From: Acidimicrobiales bacterium
GTDB taxonomy: Bacteria; Actinomycetota; Acidimicrobiia; Acidimicrobiales; SZUA-35
Reading direction: 5' to 3'
Assembly (NCBI GenBank): GCA_041394265.1
Contig: JAWKIO010000005.1
Coordinates: 4,526,001-4,590,000, forward strand
Length of the DNA: 64,000 bases
Below the pieces are notes generated by a model. The model saw only the letters and a program-made list of their open reading frames with translations. It was not told the DNA's origin and searched no databases. This document shows, in pieces, positions 9,044 through 17,142 of this stretch; within the stretch, counting starts at the first letter, position 1; each line of letters begins with the position of its first letter. The translations under genes were made by a program, and so were the position numbers.

Positions 9044-9796
9044 CTAGAGGCGCACCGGTACGCCGCAGGATCGGAGGTACTGCTTGGCCTCGAGCGGGGT
9101 CTGCTCGGTGAAGTGGAAGATGCTCGCCGCACTGACCGCTGACGCACCGTGGGCAACCGCTTCGGCCATGTGCGGGTAGTTGCCGGCACCACCGGACGCG
9201 ATCACGGGAATCGACACGGCATCGGTGACGGCGCGAATCGTGGCGAGGTCGTACCCCTCCATCGTTCCGTCGCGATCGACGCTCTGGAGCAGGATCTCGC
9301 CGGCGCCCCGGTCTTGAGCCGAGACCGCGAGGTCGACCGGATCGAGCCCGCTGGACTCGGTACCGGAGCGCACCATCGCAGTGGCGCGACCGTCGAGCGT
9401 GGCGACGTCGATGGACACGACGATGCACTGGCTGCCGAACTGCTCGGCGGCGTCGGCAACGAGACTGGGGTCGGATGTCGCTGCGGTGCAGACGGCGACC
9501 TTGTCGGCTCCGGCGTGCAAGAGACGTCGAACGTCGTCGACGGTTCGCACGCCACCACCGACGGTGAGCGGCATGAAGCAGTCGTCGGCGAGGTCGTCGA
9601 TCAGGTCGAAGTCGGGTGGCCGGTTCTGGAGCGTCGCCGTCACATCGAGGAAGACGAGTTCGTCGACACCCCGCATGTTGTAGACCTTGATTGCCTGTGT
9701 CGCCCCGCCGACGGCGCGTCGACTGTCGAACTTCACGCCCTTCACAAGGCCGAAGTCTCGGTACAGCAACGTCGGGATGATCCTGGTCTTGAGCAC
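9044..9796 (-). CDS. hisF2: HisF-like synthase subunit of sugar amidation (HisF2/WbuZ type)
   Basis: A 250-residue (beta-alpha)8 barrel of the HisF family. Compared with histidine-pathway HisF, the catalytic Asp11 (IIACLDV in the enzyme from Thermotoga) is replaced: this protein reads IIPTLLYRDFGLVKG, with Leu at that place. The second catalytic Asp is retained in VVSIDVATLDG. That pattern fits the surface-sugar paralogue, which channels ammonia to the partner amidotransferase rather than making imidazole glycerol phosphate. GTG 9796 is two bases after the hisH2 stop. It acts with HisH2 and the WbpG-like protein in the same operon. I see no other histidine gene nearby. Confidence 0.85.
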   Translation of the reverse strand: MLKTRIIPTLLYRDFGLVKGVKFDSRRAVGGATQAIKVYNMRGVDELVFLDVTATLQNRPPDFDLIDDLADDCFMPLTVGGGVRTVDDVRRLLHAGADKVAVCTAATSDPSLVADAAEQFGSQCIVVSIDVATLDGRATAMVRSGTESSGLDPVDLAVSAQDRGAGEILLQSVDRDGTMEGYDLATIRAVTDAVSIPVIASGGAGNYPHMAEAVAHGASAVSAASIFHFTEQTPLEAKQYLRSCGVPVRL

Positions 9797-9798
9797 GA

Positions 9799-10434
9799 TC
9801 AGATCTCCAGGAAGCGTCGGAGGATGGCGAAGCCAACGGTTTGGCTCTTCTCCGGGTGGAACTGGACGCCGAACGCGTTGCCGTTCGCCACCGCCGAGAC
9901 GAAACCACCGGCATACGGCGTGGTTGCGATCACCTGTCGATCGTCGCTGCACCGGGCATGGAAGCTGTGCACGAAGTAGACGTCGGCTCCGTCGTCGATG
10001 GAGTCGAGCAAGGGAGCATCGACCTCGGTGCGATGCACCTCGTTCCATCCCACATGCGGGATTCGGGGATCGTCGGGCGTCGGTGCGAGGCGCTCGACGC
10101 GACCGTCGATCCAGCCGAGGCCTTTGGTCTCGCCGGCGCCGTCGGTCGATCCTTCGACCCCGACGGTCAGCATCAGTTGCATGCCGAGGCAGATCCCGAG
10201 AAACGGTGCCTGCAACGACATCACCTGTTCGGTGAGCTCGTCGGCCAGACCTGAGCGCTGCAGGTTGGCTGCCGCGGCGGCGAAGGAACCAACGCCGGGA
10301 AGGATGATTCGATCAGCGACACGAAGGTCGGCAGGATCGGAGGTCACGGTTGCGGTGCCCCCACACTCCTCGACGGCGCGCCGCACCGAATCGAGATTGC
10401 ACAAGCCGTAGTCGACGATGGCGACGCGGTTCAC
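9799..10434 (-). CDS. hisH2: HisH-type glutamine amidotransferase (sugar amidation)
   Basis: A 211-residue class I glutaminase that hydrolyses glutamine to ammonia and glutamate. The nucleophile is Cys82 in GICLGMQ, and the His193/Glu195 pair lies in QFHPEKS near the C-terminus. Length is normal for HisH. It lies between the WbpG-like gene (two-base gap upstream) and hisF2 (two-base gap downstream), so the three are cotranslated and presumably form an ammonia-channelling complex, as known for WbpG/HisH2/HisF2 in Pseudomonas O-antigen synthesis. A role in histidine synthesis is unlikely given the partner HisF2 without Asp11. Confidence 0.88.
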   Translation of the reverse strand: MNRVAIVDYGLCNLDSVRRAVEECGGTATVTSDPADLRVADRIILPGVGSFAAAAANLQRSGLADELTEQVMSLQAPFLGICLGMQLMLTVGVEGSTDGAGETKGLGWIDGRVERLAPTPDDPRIPHVGWNEVHRTEVDAPLLDSIDDGADVYFVHSFHARCSDDRQVIATTPYAGGFVSAVANGNAFGVQFHPEKSQTVGFAILRRFLEI

Positions 10435-10436
10435 GC

Positions 10437-11645
10437 TCAGACCCGCGAGGTCACTCGGTCGGTCGACCGTCGCCCCGGGTTGTCGGCGCCGTCACTGGGC
10501 ACGTTGTCATCGTTGATCTTGGTGAGATTGTTGTGGCGATCCTTGACCAGATTCCCGTTGCGATCGGTGACGAAGATCCGCTTGTTCGTGAACCGGTCAC
10601 AGACGGCGACGAACTCGTCGAGTGTCATGTCGATCGAGTCCAGAACGTCGACGAGATCGACACCGAGGTAGGACCACGGGAACTTGCCGTCGTGGCGACG
10701 CACCAGTTCCACGGCGTCGTGGCGCGACATCCGCTCCCGCCGCACCGCCATGCAGGCGTGGTCGGTGGCTCGGGCGAAGCCGTACTTCAGGAACTTGAAG
10801 TAGTCGTGAATACGGTGATGAGCGTTGTCGAGGTTCTCGTAGTTGAGCAACGCACCTTCGACCGTGTGCGGATACGACTCGAAGCCGTAGGCCTGGGCGA
10901 TGGTGGCGTTCTGGGCACCGTCCCACGGGAGGTAGTAGCCGAGGAAGATGCCGGTCACCCCGACTCGTTCGAGCTCGGCGTCGGTGGGGTAGGTGTACTG
11001 GGTGAGGTCGCGCTCGGTGATGCCGCTCTGTCCGACGAGGTCGTTGACCCGGAGGCCGAGTAGCCCTCCGAACTCCTCGAGCCAGCGGCGGGTCAGTGTG
11101 TTGTCGTTGGCTGCCGCCGCCGGGCCGCCGTACTCATTCTGGGAGTTCTCGCCCCAGACGATCAGCGGGATGTCCATCTGCACGGCGATGCGCACCGGCA
11201 CGGTGAAGATGGTGACGTGCTCTGGCCACGCGATGTCGCCGACCTGGGTGAGCGCCAGTTTGTTGATGCGACGTCGGACGACCGGGTTGGTGCTGACCTC
11301 GATGTGGTCGACGCCCAGCGACTTGATGTTCTCGATGTTGCGGCGTCCGATGTCGGTCAGATGATCGGTGGTCGCCGTGACGCAGAGCGGACGCGCACCC
11401 AGTTCGAGCATACGGATCACCTGGAACGTGCTGTCCTTGCCGCCGCTGACCGGGATCACGCAGTCGTAGGTGCGACCTTCGCGCCGGTAGCGAGCGAGCA
11501 CCTCTTCCAGCTCGATCCGTCGGGCGTCCCAGTCGACGTCCTTGCGACCCTCGAAATGGCGGCAGGCGCTGCAGACCCCGGCATCGTCGAAGAGGATGTC
11601 CGGCTTGGTCTCGGGCATCACGCAATTCGTGCAGTATCGGATCAT
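10437..11645 (-). CDS. N-acetyl sugar amidotransferase (WbpG/PseA type)
   Basis: A 402-residue PP-loop ATPase. Cys5/Cys8 (CTNC) and Cys25/Cys28 (CSAC) make an N-terminal zinc site, and SGGKDS at 67-72 binds ATP. Family members adenylate an N-acetyl group and replace its oxygen with ammonia, giving an acetamidino group; PseA of Campylobacter does this on pseudaminic acid and WbpG on a mannuronic acid derivative. The following hisH2 and hisF2 supply ammonia. With the pse genes five kilobases away, an acetamidino-nonulosonate is the simplest product, an inference. The last roughly 35 residues are polar and poorly conserved-looking. Confidence 0.88.
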   Translation of the reverse strand: MIRYCTNCVMPETKPDILFDDAGVCSACRHFEGRKDVDWDARRIELEEVLARYRREGRTYDCVIPVSGGKDSTFQVIRMLELGARPLCVTATTDHLTDIGRRNIENIKSLGVDHIEVSTNPVVRRRINKLALTQVGDIAWPEHVTIFTVPVRIAVQMDIPLIVWGENSQNEYGGPAAAANDNTLTRRWLEEFGGLLGLRVNDLVGQSGITERDLTQYTYPTDAELERVGVTGIFLGYYLPWDGAQNATIAQAYGFESYPHTVEGALLNYENLDNAHHRIHDYFKFLKYGFARATDHACMAVRRERMSRHDAVELVRRHDGKFPWSYLGVDLVDVLDSIDMTLDEFVAVCDRFTNKRIFVTDRNGNLVKDRHNNLTKINDDNVPSDGADNPGRRSTDRVTSRV

Positions 11646-11736
11646 CGGCGGGAACCTCTCGAGCGCAGCCCGTCGAGTCGACGGACTTCGGTGAGGCTCC
11701 TATCGGCCGCAGGTCAAGCCATTCAAGCCCGGTGAC

Positions 11737-12864
11737 TCAGGTGATGGCGAGCATCCGTTCGAGCGCCACCTTCGACCATTCCGTGGTGTCGGCATCGACC
11801 GAGATCTGATTGATCACTCGGCCTTCGAGCAACTCCTCGAGCACCCAGGCCAGGTGAGGAAGGTCGATGCGCGACATGGTCGAGCACGGGCAGATGAGCG
11901 GATCGAGGTTGACGATGGTCTTGTCCGGGTGCTCCTGCGCCAACCGTGACACCAGGTGGACCTCGGTGCCGACGCCGATGGCGGTGCCGGCCGGGAGTTC
12001 GGCGACCTTCTTCAGGATGTAGCCGGTACTCCCGAGGAAGTCGGCCTTCTCGCACGCCTCGTACGGCGCCTCGGGATGGATGATGACCACACCGTCGGGG
12101 TACTGGGCTCGGAAGTCGGCGACCTGTTCGGGGCTGAAGCGCTGATGGATGGTGCAGTGGCCCTTCCACAGCAGCAAGGTGGCTTCCTTGCAGTCGGCCT
12201 CGGTGAGGCCTCCTCGGTCGAGGCGAGGATTCCACAGTCGCATGTCGGTGTGGTCGTAGCCCATGGCGAGACCGGTGTTGCGGCCGAGGTGCTGATCGGG
12301 GAAGAACAGGACCTTGTCGCCTTGCCCGCCTTGGCGAACCCCTTGTGCGTCGGGCGTGCCGAGTGCCCATTCGAGCACCGCCTGAGCGTTCGACGACGTG
12401 CAGACGGCGCCACCGTGCTTGCCCACGAAGCTCTTGATGGCAGCCGAGGAGTTCATGTAGGTGATGGGCACGACTCGGCTGATGTCGACCGTCTCGCCGA
12501 GGACCTCCCACGCTTCTTCGACCTGGTCGAGGTCGGCCATGTCGGCCATCGAACAACCGGCGTTCAGGTCGGGCAGGATCACTGCCTGGTCGTCGCTGGT
12601 GAGGATGTCGGCCGACTCGGCCATGAAGTGCACGCCGCAGAACACGATGAACTCAGCCTCAGGCCGTTGCTGAGCCAGGACGGACAGCTTGAACGAATCG
12701 CCGCGAGCGTCGGCGAAGGCGATGACGTCGTCGCGCTGGTAGTGATGCCCGAGGATGAACAGCCGGTCACCCAGCTCGGCCTTGGCCGCGGTGATCCAGT
12801 CGGCAAGCTCGGCGTCGGACGCCTTCGAGTATCGATCGGGCAGAGGACGCTGGAGTCGAAGCAC
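11737..12864 (-). CDS. nadA: Quinolinate synthase A
   Basis: A 375-residue enzyme that condenses iminoaspartate with dihydroxyacetone phosphate to quinolinate, for de novo NAD. Its three [4Fe-4S] cysteines are Cys104 in NAGCSMADM, Cys237 in WKGHC and Cys325 or Cys327 in ICPCSTM. LGHHYQRDDV near the N-terminus is the usual family opening, and FPDQHLGRN is another hallmark. Start is GTG 12864. A -10-like TATACT ends six bases upstream, so the mRNA may be leaderless. nadB and nadC are not next to it, which is unusual since they often follow. Function is confident. Confidence 0.95.
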   Translation of the reverse strand: MLRLQRPLPDRYSKASDAELADWITAAKAELGDRLFILGHHYQRDDVIAFADARGDSFKLSVLAQQRPEAEFIVFCGVHFMAESADILTSDDQAVILPDLNAGCSMADMADLDQVEEAWEVLGETVDISRVVPITYMNSSAAIKSFVGKHGGAVCTSSNAQAVLEWALGTPDAQGVRQGGQGDKVLFFPDQHLGRNTGLAMGYDHTDMRLWNPRLDRGGLTEADCKEATLLLWKGHCTIHQRFSPEQVADFRAQYPDGVVIIHPEAPYEACEKADFLGSTGYILKKVAELPAGTAIGVGTEVHLVSRLAQEHPDKTIVNLDPLICPCSTMSRIDLPHLAWVLEELLEGRVINQISVDADTTEWSKVALERMLAIT

Positions 12865-12870
12865 GTCGAC

Positions 12871-12876
12871 AGTATA
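12871..12876 (-). promoter_or_regulatory. Candidate -10 box of nadA, implying a leaderless mRNA
   Basis: On the minus strand TATACT ends six bases before the GTG start of nadA, which puts the predicted transcription start at or next to the first codon. No good -35 hexamer is seen 16-18 bases further up (GAAGTC is weak), and there is no ribosome-binding site in the gap. Confidence 0.5.
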
Positions 12877-12938
12877 GAGAACTGCCCGGCCCGGACTTCG
12901 GCAGTAGCCGTTCGCACCGTGGTCGGCGCGACGGCAGC

Positions 12939-14186
12939 TCAGCCGGTCGGCGTGGTGTCCTCGGTCGCAGGGTCGTCGGTCGGCGGTTGGTCAGACGCCG
13001 AGGCCGGGCACGAGCTGGTGGGGGTGGCCGGACGAGCGATCACCCGACCGTAGGCCGCGCTGAGCTCGGCGCCGCCGATGGCGGCGCGGCCGCTGTCGTC
13101 GACCATGCCGATGATGAAGCCGTCGTGGTTCAACACTGCCGATCCGGGGCGGAAGGCCGACCCGCTGAACCCGAACGAGTTGACGAGGCCGATGATGCCG
13201 TCGATCTGGTCGACGATCGCCGGGGTGCCGTTGATCGCTGCGCCGAAACGCTCGACCACCACCACCTGTGGATTGGAGAAGATCTGGTCGGCGACACCCC
13301 ATTGCATCGCCTCGACACCGGCGACCGGGTCGATCTCGATCACGGCGATGTCAGTGCGACGGTCGACACCAATCACCGTGCCGACCCGACTGGTGTTGTC
13401 CGCAAACCGAATCACTGGTCGAGCGTCATTGGCGACCGAGGCGGCGTTGGTCACGAACCGGGTGGCGGAGAGCGCAACGGCGTTGCCGGTTGCGGGCACA
13501 CCGCAGTTGACCGACACGACCTCGTTGACCTGCGTGGCGACGGTTTCGGCATTGCGTTGCGCCGCATTCGACTGGGCTTCGCCGAAGGCGAGGGTTCCGG
13601 GCTGGGCCGCCTCCTCCGAGGCCGTGGTACGCACCGGCCGGCCGAGATCGGCGAAGGCGTAGGCACCATAGGTGCCACCGAGGATCAGCAACGCAGCCGC
13701 AATCGGGGCACCGACGACGAACAGCCGATGGCCGCTACGGCGCCCGATGCGAATGTCGGCATCGAGACGATTCGAGATGGCTCGGACGGTGCGGAGCATC
13801 TCGTCGCCTACGTCGTCATCATCGTCGCCGATGAGTGTCGGCAGAACCGAAGGCTCCGCAGCAGATGGACGGCTGGGCGCCACTGTCGCCGTCGATGGCG
13901 TGGCAGCGGGCGGCTGGGCGCCAATCATCTGCGGGTGTGAGCCAGAGGGCGAACGAGTCGACAGCGGGGGAGGAGTGAAGACTCTGCCGTTGGGCGCGAT
14001 CGTGCCGACGGGTTCGTCGGCATCGTCGAATCCGGACCCGAAGGGTTCGAAGGCCGGCGAGGGAACCGGGGTGGTGTCGAGGGAGGCAAGGAAGTCGTCC
14101 GGGCTGATACCAGGCGCGTTTCCGCAGACAGGACAGCGTGCTGCCGACTGCGGAACGATGTTTTGGCAGCTCGAACACAACGCCAT
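12939..14186 (-). CDS. Zinc-ribbon, single-pass membrane protein with degenerate trypsin-like domain
   Basis: 415 residues. A zinc ribbon (Cys4, Cys7, Cys18, Cys21) is followed by a Pro/Ser-rich linker with an Asp run at 121-125, one membrane helix at about 153-178, then an extracytoplasmic domain of about 235 residues with the layout of an HtrA/S1 serine protease. The catalytic places are changed: FVTNAAS has Ala249 where TNAH has histidine, RTDIAV keeps Asp279, and FRPGSAVLN has Pro347 where GNSGGPLLN has serine. It is therefore probably a non-catalytic sensor or scaffold. Topology: ribbon in the cytoplasm, pseudo-protease outside. Start at ATG 14186 places the ribbon at the N-terminus. Tail is Thr/Pro/Asp-rich. 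Confidence 0.72.
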   Translation of the reverse strand: MALCSSCQNIVPQSAARCPVCGNAPGISPDDFLASLDTTPVPSPAFEPFGSGFDDADEPVGTIAPNGRVFTPPPLSTRSPSGSHPQMIGAQPPAATPSTATVAPSRPSAAEPSVLPTLIGDDDDDVGDEMLRTVRAISNRLDADIRIGRRSGHRLFVVGAPIAAALLILGGTYGAYAFADLGRPVRTTASEEAAQPGTLAFGEAQSNAAQRNAETVATQVNEVVSVNCGVPATGNAVALSATRFVTNAASVANDARPVIRFADNTSRVGTVIGVDRRTDIAVIEIDPVAGVEAMQWGVADQIFSNPQVVVVERFGAAINGTPAIVDQIDGIIGLVNSFGFSGSAFRPGSAVLNHDGFIIGMVDDSGRAAIGGAELSAAYGRVIARPATPTSSCPASASDQPPTDDPATEDTTPTG

Positions 14187-14292
14187 GGTGTCTAGATCGG
14201 CATGAACGATCACAACTTTACGGACCAACCGTTGCGTGTTCGCCGGCGTCGGTCACCGCCCGCTGTCGTACCGCTTCCCTAAGCTTGACCCA

Positions 14293-16149
14293 ATGGTGAC
14301 CCGCCCCCCAGCCGGAACGATCCCCGACGCTCCTGGCTCGTACCAGTTCCGCGACGCCGACGGTCGAGTGATCTATGTCGGCAAGGCCAAGTCGCTGCGT
14401 TCGCGCCTGTCGAACTACTTCCAGAATCCAGCCAACATGCACCCCCGCACCATGCAGATGGTCACCACGGCGGCGTCCGTCGAGTGGATCCAGGTCGAGA
14501 ACGAGGTCGAGGCCTTGATGCTCGAGTACAACCTGATCAAGGAGCACCGCCCCCGGTTCAACGTCCGCCTCGTCGACGACAAGAGCTACCCCTACCTGGC
14601 GGTCAGCGTCGACGACGAATGGCCGCGCCCCCGGGTGATGCGTGGCCGCAAGAAGAAGGGCACCCGCTACTTCGGCCCCTACGCGCACGCGTACGCGATC
14701 CGCGACACCCTCGACTCGCTCCTGCGCACCTTCCCCGTGCGTACTTGTTCCGACAACAAGCTCGAACGCCATCGCAAGCTCGGCAAGCCGTGCCTCCTCT
14801 TCCACATCGAGAAGTGTTCGGGGCCGTGTGTCGGCGAGGTCACCCACGAGCAATACCAGACCATGGTCGGCGACCTCTGCCAGTTCCTCGAGGGCGACAC
14901 CGATCCCGTCATCCACCGCCTCGAGTCGTCGATGATGCAGGCCGCCGAAGAGCTCGAGTTCGAGCAGGCCGCCCGGCTTCGCGATCGCATTGCCACCGTC
15001 AAGAAGGCGGTGGCGAAGCAGATGATGGTCGGCGAGCGAACCGACGACATCGACGTGATCGGTGTGGCCGAGGACGAACTCGAAGCGCTCGTGTTCATCT
15101 TCGTGGTCCGGCGTGGTCGGGTTGTCGGCCGACGGTCGTTCGTGATCGATCGAGTCGAAGACCTCGACACCAACGAGCTCATCGACAAGGTGCTCGAGGG
15201 GGTCTACGACGAGGAGCCCGTCCAGGGCATGCCCAAGGTCGTCCTCGTGCCCAACGAACCGTCGCAGACCGAGCTCTATCAAGAGTGGCTGTCGATGCTT
15301 CGCGGCTCGAACGTCGAGATCCGGGTGCCCCAACGGGGCGACAAGAAGGATCTCCTCGCCACCGTCACCAAGAACGCCGACGAGGAGTTCACCCGTCACC
15401 GCATGAAGCGGGCTTCCGACCACAACGCCCGGGCCAAGGCGCTCAATGAACTCCAGGAATGGCTCGGTCTTCCGGCGGCGCCGCTCCGCATCGAGTGTTT
15501 CGACATGAGCCACCTCCAGGGCACCGACTACGTCGGGTCGATGGTCGTCGTCGAGGACGGTCTGGCCAACCGGCGCGAGTACCGCCGGTTCAAGATCAAG
15601 ACCGTCGACCAGAACGACGACTACGCCGCGATGGAAGAGGTCGTTCGTCGCCGTCTCACCGCCTACAAAGAAGACCTCGACAAGCCACCATCGGAACGAG
15701 GCAAGTTCCAGTATCCACCCCAGCTGCTCGTCGTCGACGGCGGCAAGGGGCAGCTGACCTCCGCCGTGAAGGTGCTCGAAGAGCTCGATCTCTTCGACTC
15801 CATCCCCGTTGCCTCGCTCGCCAAGCGCTTCGAAGAGGTGTACCTGCCCTACCAGTCCGAACCCATCCGGATCCCTCGCCAATCCGAAGCGCTCTACATG
15901 CTGCAGCGCCTGCGCGACGAGTCCCACCGGTTCGCCATCAGCTACCACCGCAACCTGCGGGGCAAGCGCATGACCGTCTCGGTCCTCGACGACATTCCCG
16001 GTCTCGGCGCCACCCGCAAGAAGCGGCTCCTCGACGAGTTCGGCGGCGTCAACAAGGTCCGGCGGGCGACGCTCGAATCCCTGAAGGCCCTGTCGTGGCT
16101 CCCGGACGCCGTCGCCGAGGCGGTCTACGACAAAACCCACGGGCTGTAA
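14293..16149 (+). CDS. uvrC: Excinuclease ABC subunit C
   Basis: A 618-residue nucleotide-excision-repair nuclease that makes the two incisions around a UvrB-bound lesion. The GIY-YIG domain is at the N-terminus (GSYQF around 15-19, VIYVGKAKSLRSRL at 26-39). A UVR motif (ELEFEQAARLRDRI) near 220 binds UvrB, the RNase H-like domain holds CFDMSH and VVDGGKGQL, and a helix-hairpin-helix pair ends the protein (IPGLGATRKKRLL). I chose ATG 14293 because it gives the normal VTRPPAGTIPDAPGSY opening; upstream codons would extend toward the divergent gene. TAAGCT lies seven bases before it, a possible leaderless promoter. Confidence 0.96.
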   Translation: MVTRPPAGTIPDAPGSYQFRDADGRVIYVGKAKSLRSRLSNYFQNPANMHPRTMQMVTTAASVEWIQVENEVEALMLEYNLIKEHRPRFNVRLVDDKSYPYLAVSVDDEWPRPRVMRGRKKKGTRYFGPYAHAYAIRDTLDSLLRTFPVRTCSDNKLERHRKLGKPCLLFHIEKCSGPCVGEVTHEQYQTMVGDLCQFLEGDTDPVIHRLESSMMQAAEELEFEQAARLRDRIATVKKAVAKQMMVGERTDDIDVIGVAEDELEALVFIFVVRRGRVVGRRSFVIDRVEDLDTNELIDKVLEGVYDEEPVQGMPKVVLVPNEPSQTELYQEWLSMLRGSNVEIRVPQRGDKKDLLATVTKNADEEFTRHRMKRASDHNARAKALNELQEWLGLPAAPLRIECFDMSHLQGTDYVGSMVVVEDGLANRREYRRFKIKTVDQNDDYAAMEEVVRRRLTAYKEDLDKPPSERGKFQYPPQLLVVDGGKGQLTSAVKVLEELDLFDSIPVASLAKRFEEVYLPYQSEPIRIPRQSEALYMLQRLRDESHRFAISYHRNLRGKRMTVSVLDDIPGLGATRKKRLLDEFGGVNKVRRATLESLKALSWLPDAVAEAVYDKTHGL

Positions 16150-16320
16150 CACTGCACCTGCTCCGCAGATGGGCTCCGCCGATCCGAGTCATGCGGTTGG
16201 AGCGGCCTCGTCCCTCGGCCACCTCGTCAGGCTCTAACACTGCACTTGCTCCGCAGGTGGGCTCCGCCCATCCGGGTCGAGTGGAGTGAGCGGCCTCGTC
16301 CCTCGGCCACGTCGTGAGAC
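16147..16320. repeat. Tandem direct repeat, two diverged copies of about 88 bp after uvrC
   Basis: Two copies begin with TAACACTGCAC at 16147 (its TAA is the uvrC stop) and at 16235. They share CTGCACYTGCTCCGCAGRTG, GGGCTCCGCC and GCGGCCTCGTCCCTCGGCCA, with a less similar middle. The 223-base gap from 16150 to 16372 holds nothing else obvious except the promoter-like TAGGCT before 16373. It does not look coding: the copies carry small length differences and stops. Confidence 0.75.
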
Positions 16321-16372
16321 TGTTCATTTGGTGGTCACCGGGGTGGCCATGTGGCGGCCGTAGGCTGGCCGG

Positions 16373-17137
16373 GTGTGGAGTGACCCTGTACTGACCGATT
16401 GGTGGCAACGAGAGTTCACCGACGGTGTCGATCCGGAGTACACCGAGCAGATCATTCCGCTGATCATGGCGGCCATCGATACCGTCGAGCCGGCAGGGGC
16501 CCAGCGACGGGTGCTCGACATCGGCACCGGCGAGGGCCAGGTCGCACGGGCACTGGCGAGCCGGGGGAGCGAGGTGGTCGGTGTCGATCCGTTCGCCGCC
16601 CAGATCGAAACGGCGGTGCAGCGAGCCGGTGGACCGGCCTACGGACTTGCCGCCGCAGCGGGTCTTCCCTTCGTCGATGCCTCGTTCGACGCCGCCGTGG
16701 CCTGTCTGGTGTTCGAACACATCGACGAGGTCGACGAAGCGATCAACGAGGTCGCTCGAGTCGTGCGCCCCGGTGGTCACTTCGTGTTCCTGCTGAACCA
16801 CCCGCTGCTGCAGACGCCGGGGAGCGGCTGGATCGACGACCAGATCATCGATCCGCCCGAGCAGTATTGGCGCATCGGTCCCTATCTCGACGAGGCGGCG
16901 ACGATCGAGGAGGTGCAAAAGAACGTCTTCGTGCGCTTCATCCACCGGCCACTGTCGCGCTACGTGAACGCCCTGGCCGACGCCGGACTGGTGCTGCACC
17001 GCATGTTGGAGCCGGCCCCGCCCGCCGGGTTCCTGGCCATTGCGCCCGAGTACACCGAGGCGGCAACCGTGCCGCGGCTGCTCGTGCTGCACACTCGACG
17101 ACAACCGGACCCCTCGACATCCTCCACGGGAGTGTGA
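16373..17137 (+). CDS. Class I SAM methyltransferase
   Basis: A 254-residue UbiE/type-11-like methyltransferase. VLDIGTGEGQVA is the SAM-binding loop, GVDPFAAQIE motif II with acidic residue, and FDAAVACLVFEHIDEVDEAINEVARVVRPGG covers motifs IV-VI. The GTG start at 16373 is preceded by TAGGCT at 16361, suggesting a leaderless transcript. It sits between uvrC and rapZ, and its stop lies only five bases before the rapZ ATG, so it is cotranscribed with rapZ-glmR. The substrate is unknown. Confidence 0.82.
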   Translation: MWSDPVLTDWWQREFTDGVDPEYTEQIIPLIMAAIDTVEPAGAQRRVLDIGTGEGQVARALASRGSEVVGVDPFAAQIETAVQRAGGPAYGLAAAAGLPFVDASFDAAVACLVFEHIDEVDEAINEVARVVRPGGHFVFLLNHPLLQTPGSGWIDDQIIDPPEQYWRIGPYLDEAATIEEVQKNVFVRFIHRPLSRYVNALADAGLVLHRMLEPAPPAGFLAIAPEYTEAATVPRLLVLHTRRQPDPSTSSTGV

Positions 17138-17142
17138 CCACC

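Noticed and set aside
8997..9914. N-terminal extension of the methyltransferase to 625 residues
   Set aside because: The extra part is Arg-rich and overlaps hisF2 and hisH2; the ATG 8996 has a good ribosome site.
9044..10434. Histidine biosynthesis genes hisF and hisH
   Set aside because: HisF lacks Asp11, the genes sit with the WbpG-like amidotransferase and glycan genes, and no other his gene is present.
14218..16152. 644-residue open frame antisense to uvrC
   Set aside because: It matches the uvrC coordinates almost exactly and has Val/Asp/Leu-heavy shadow composition; uvrC itself is certain.
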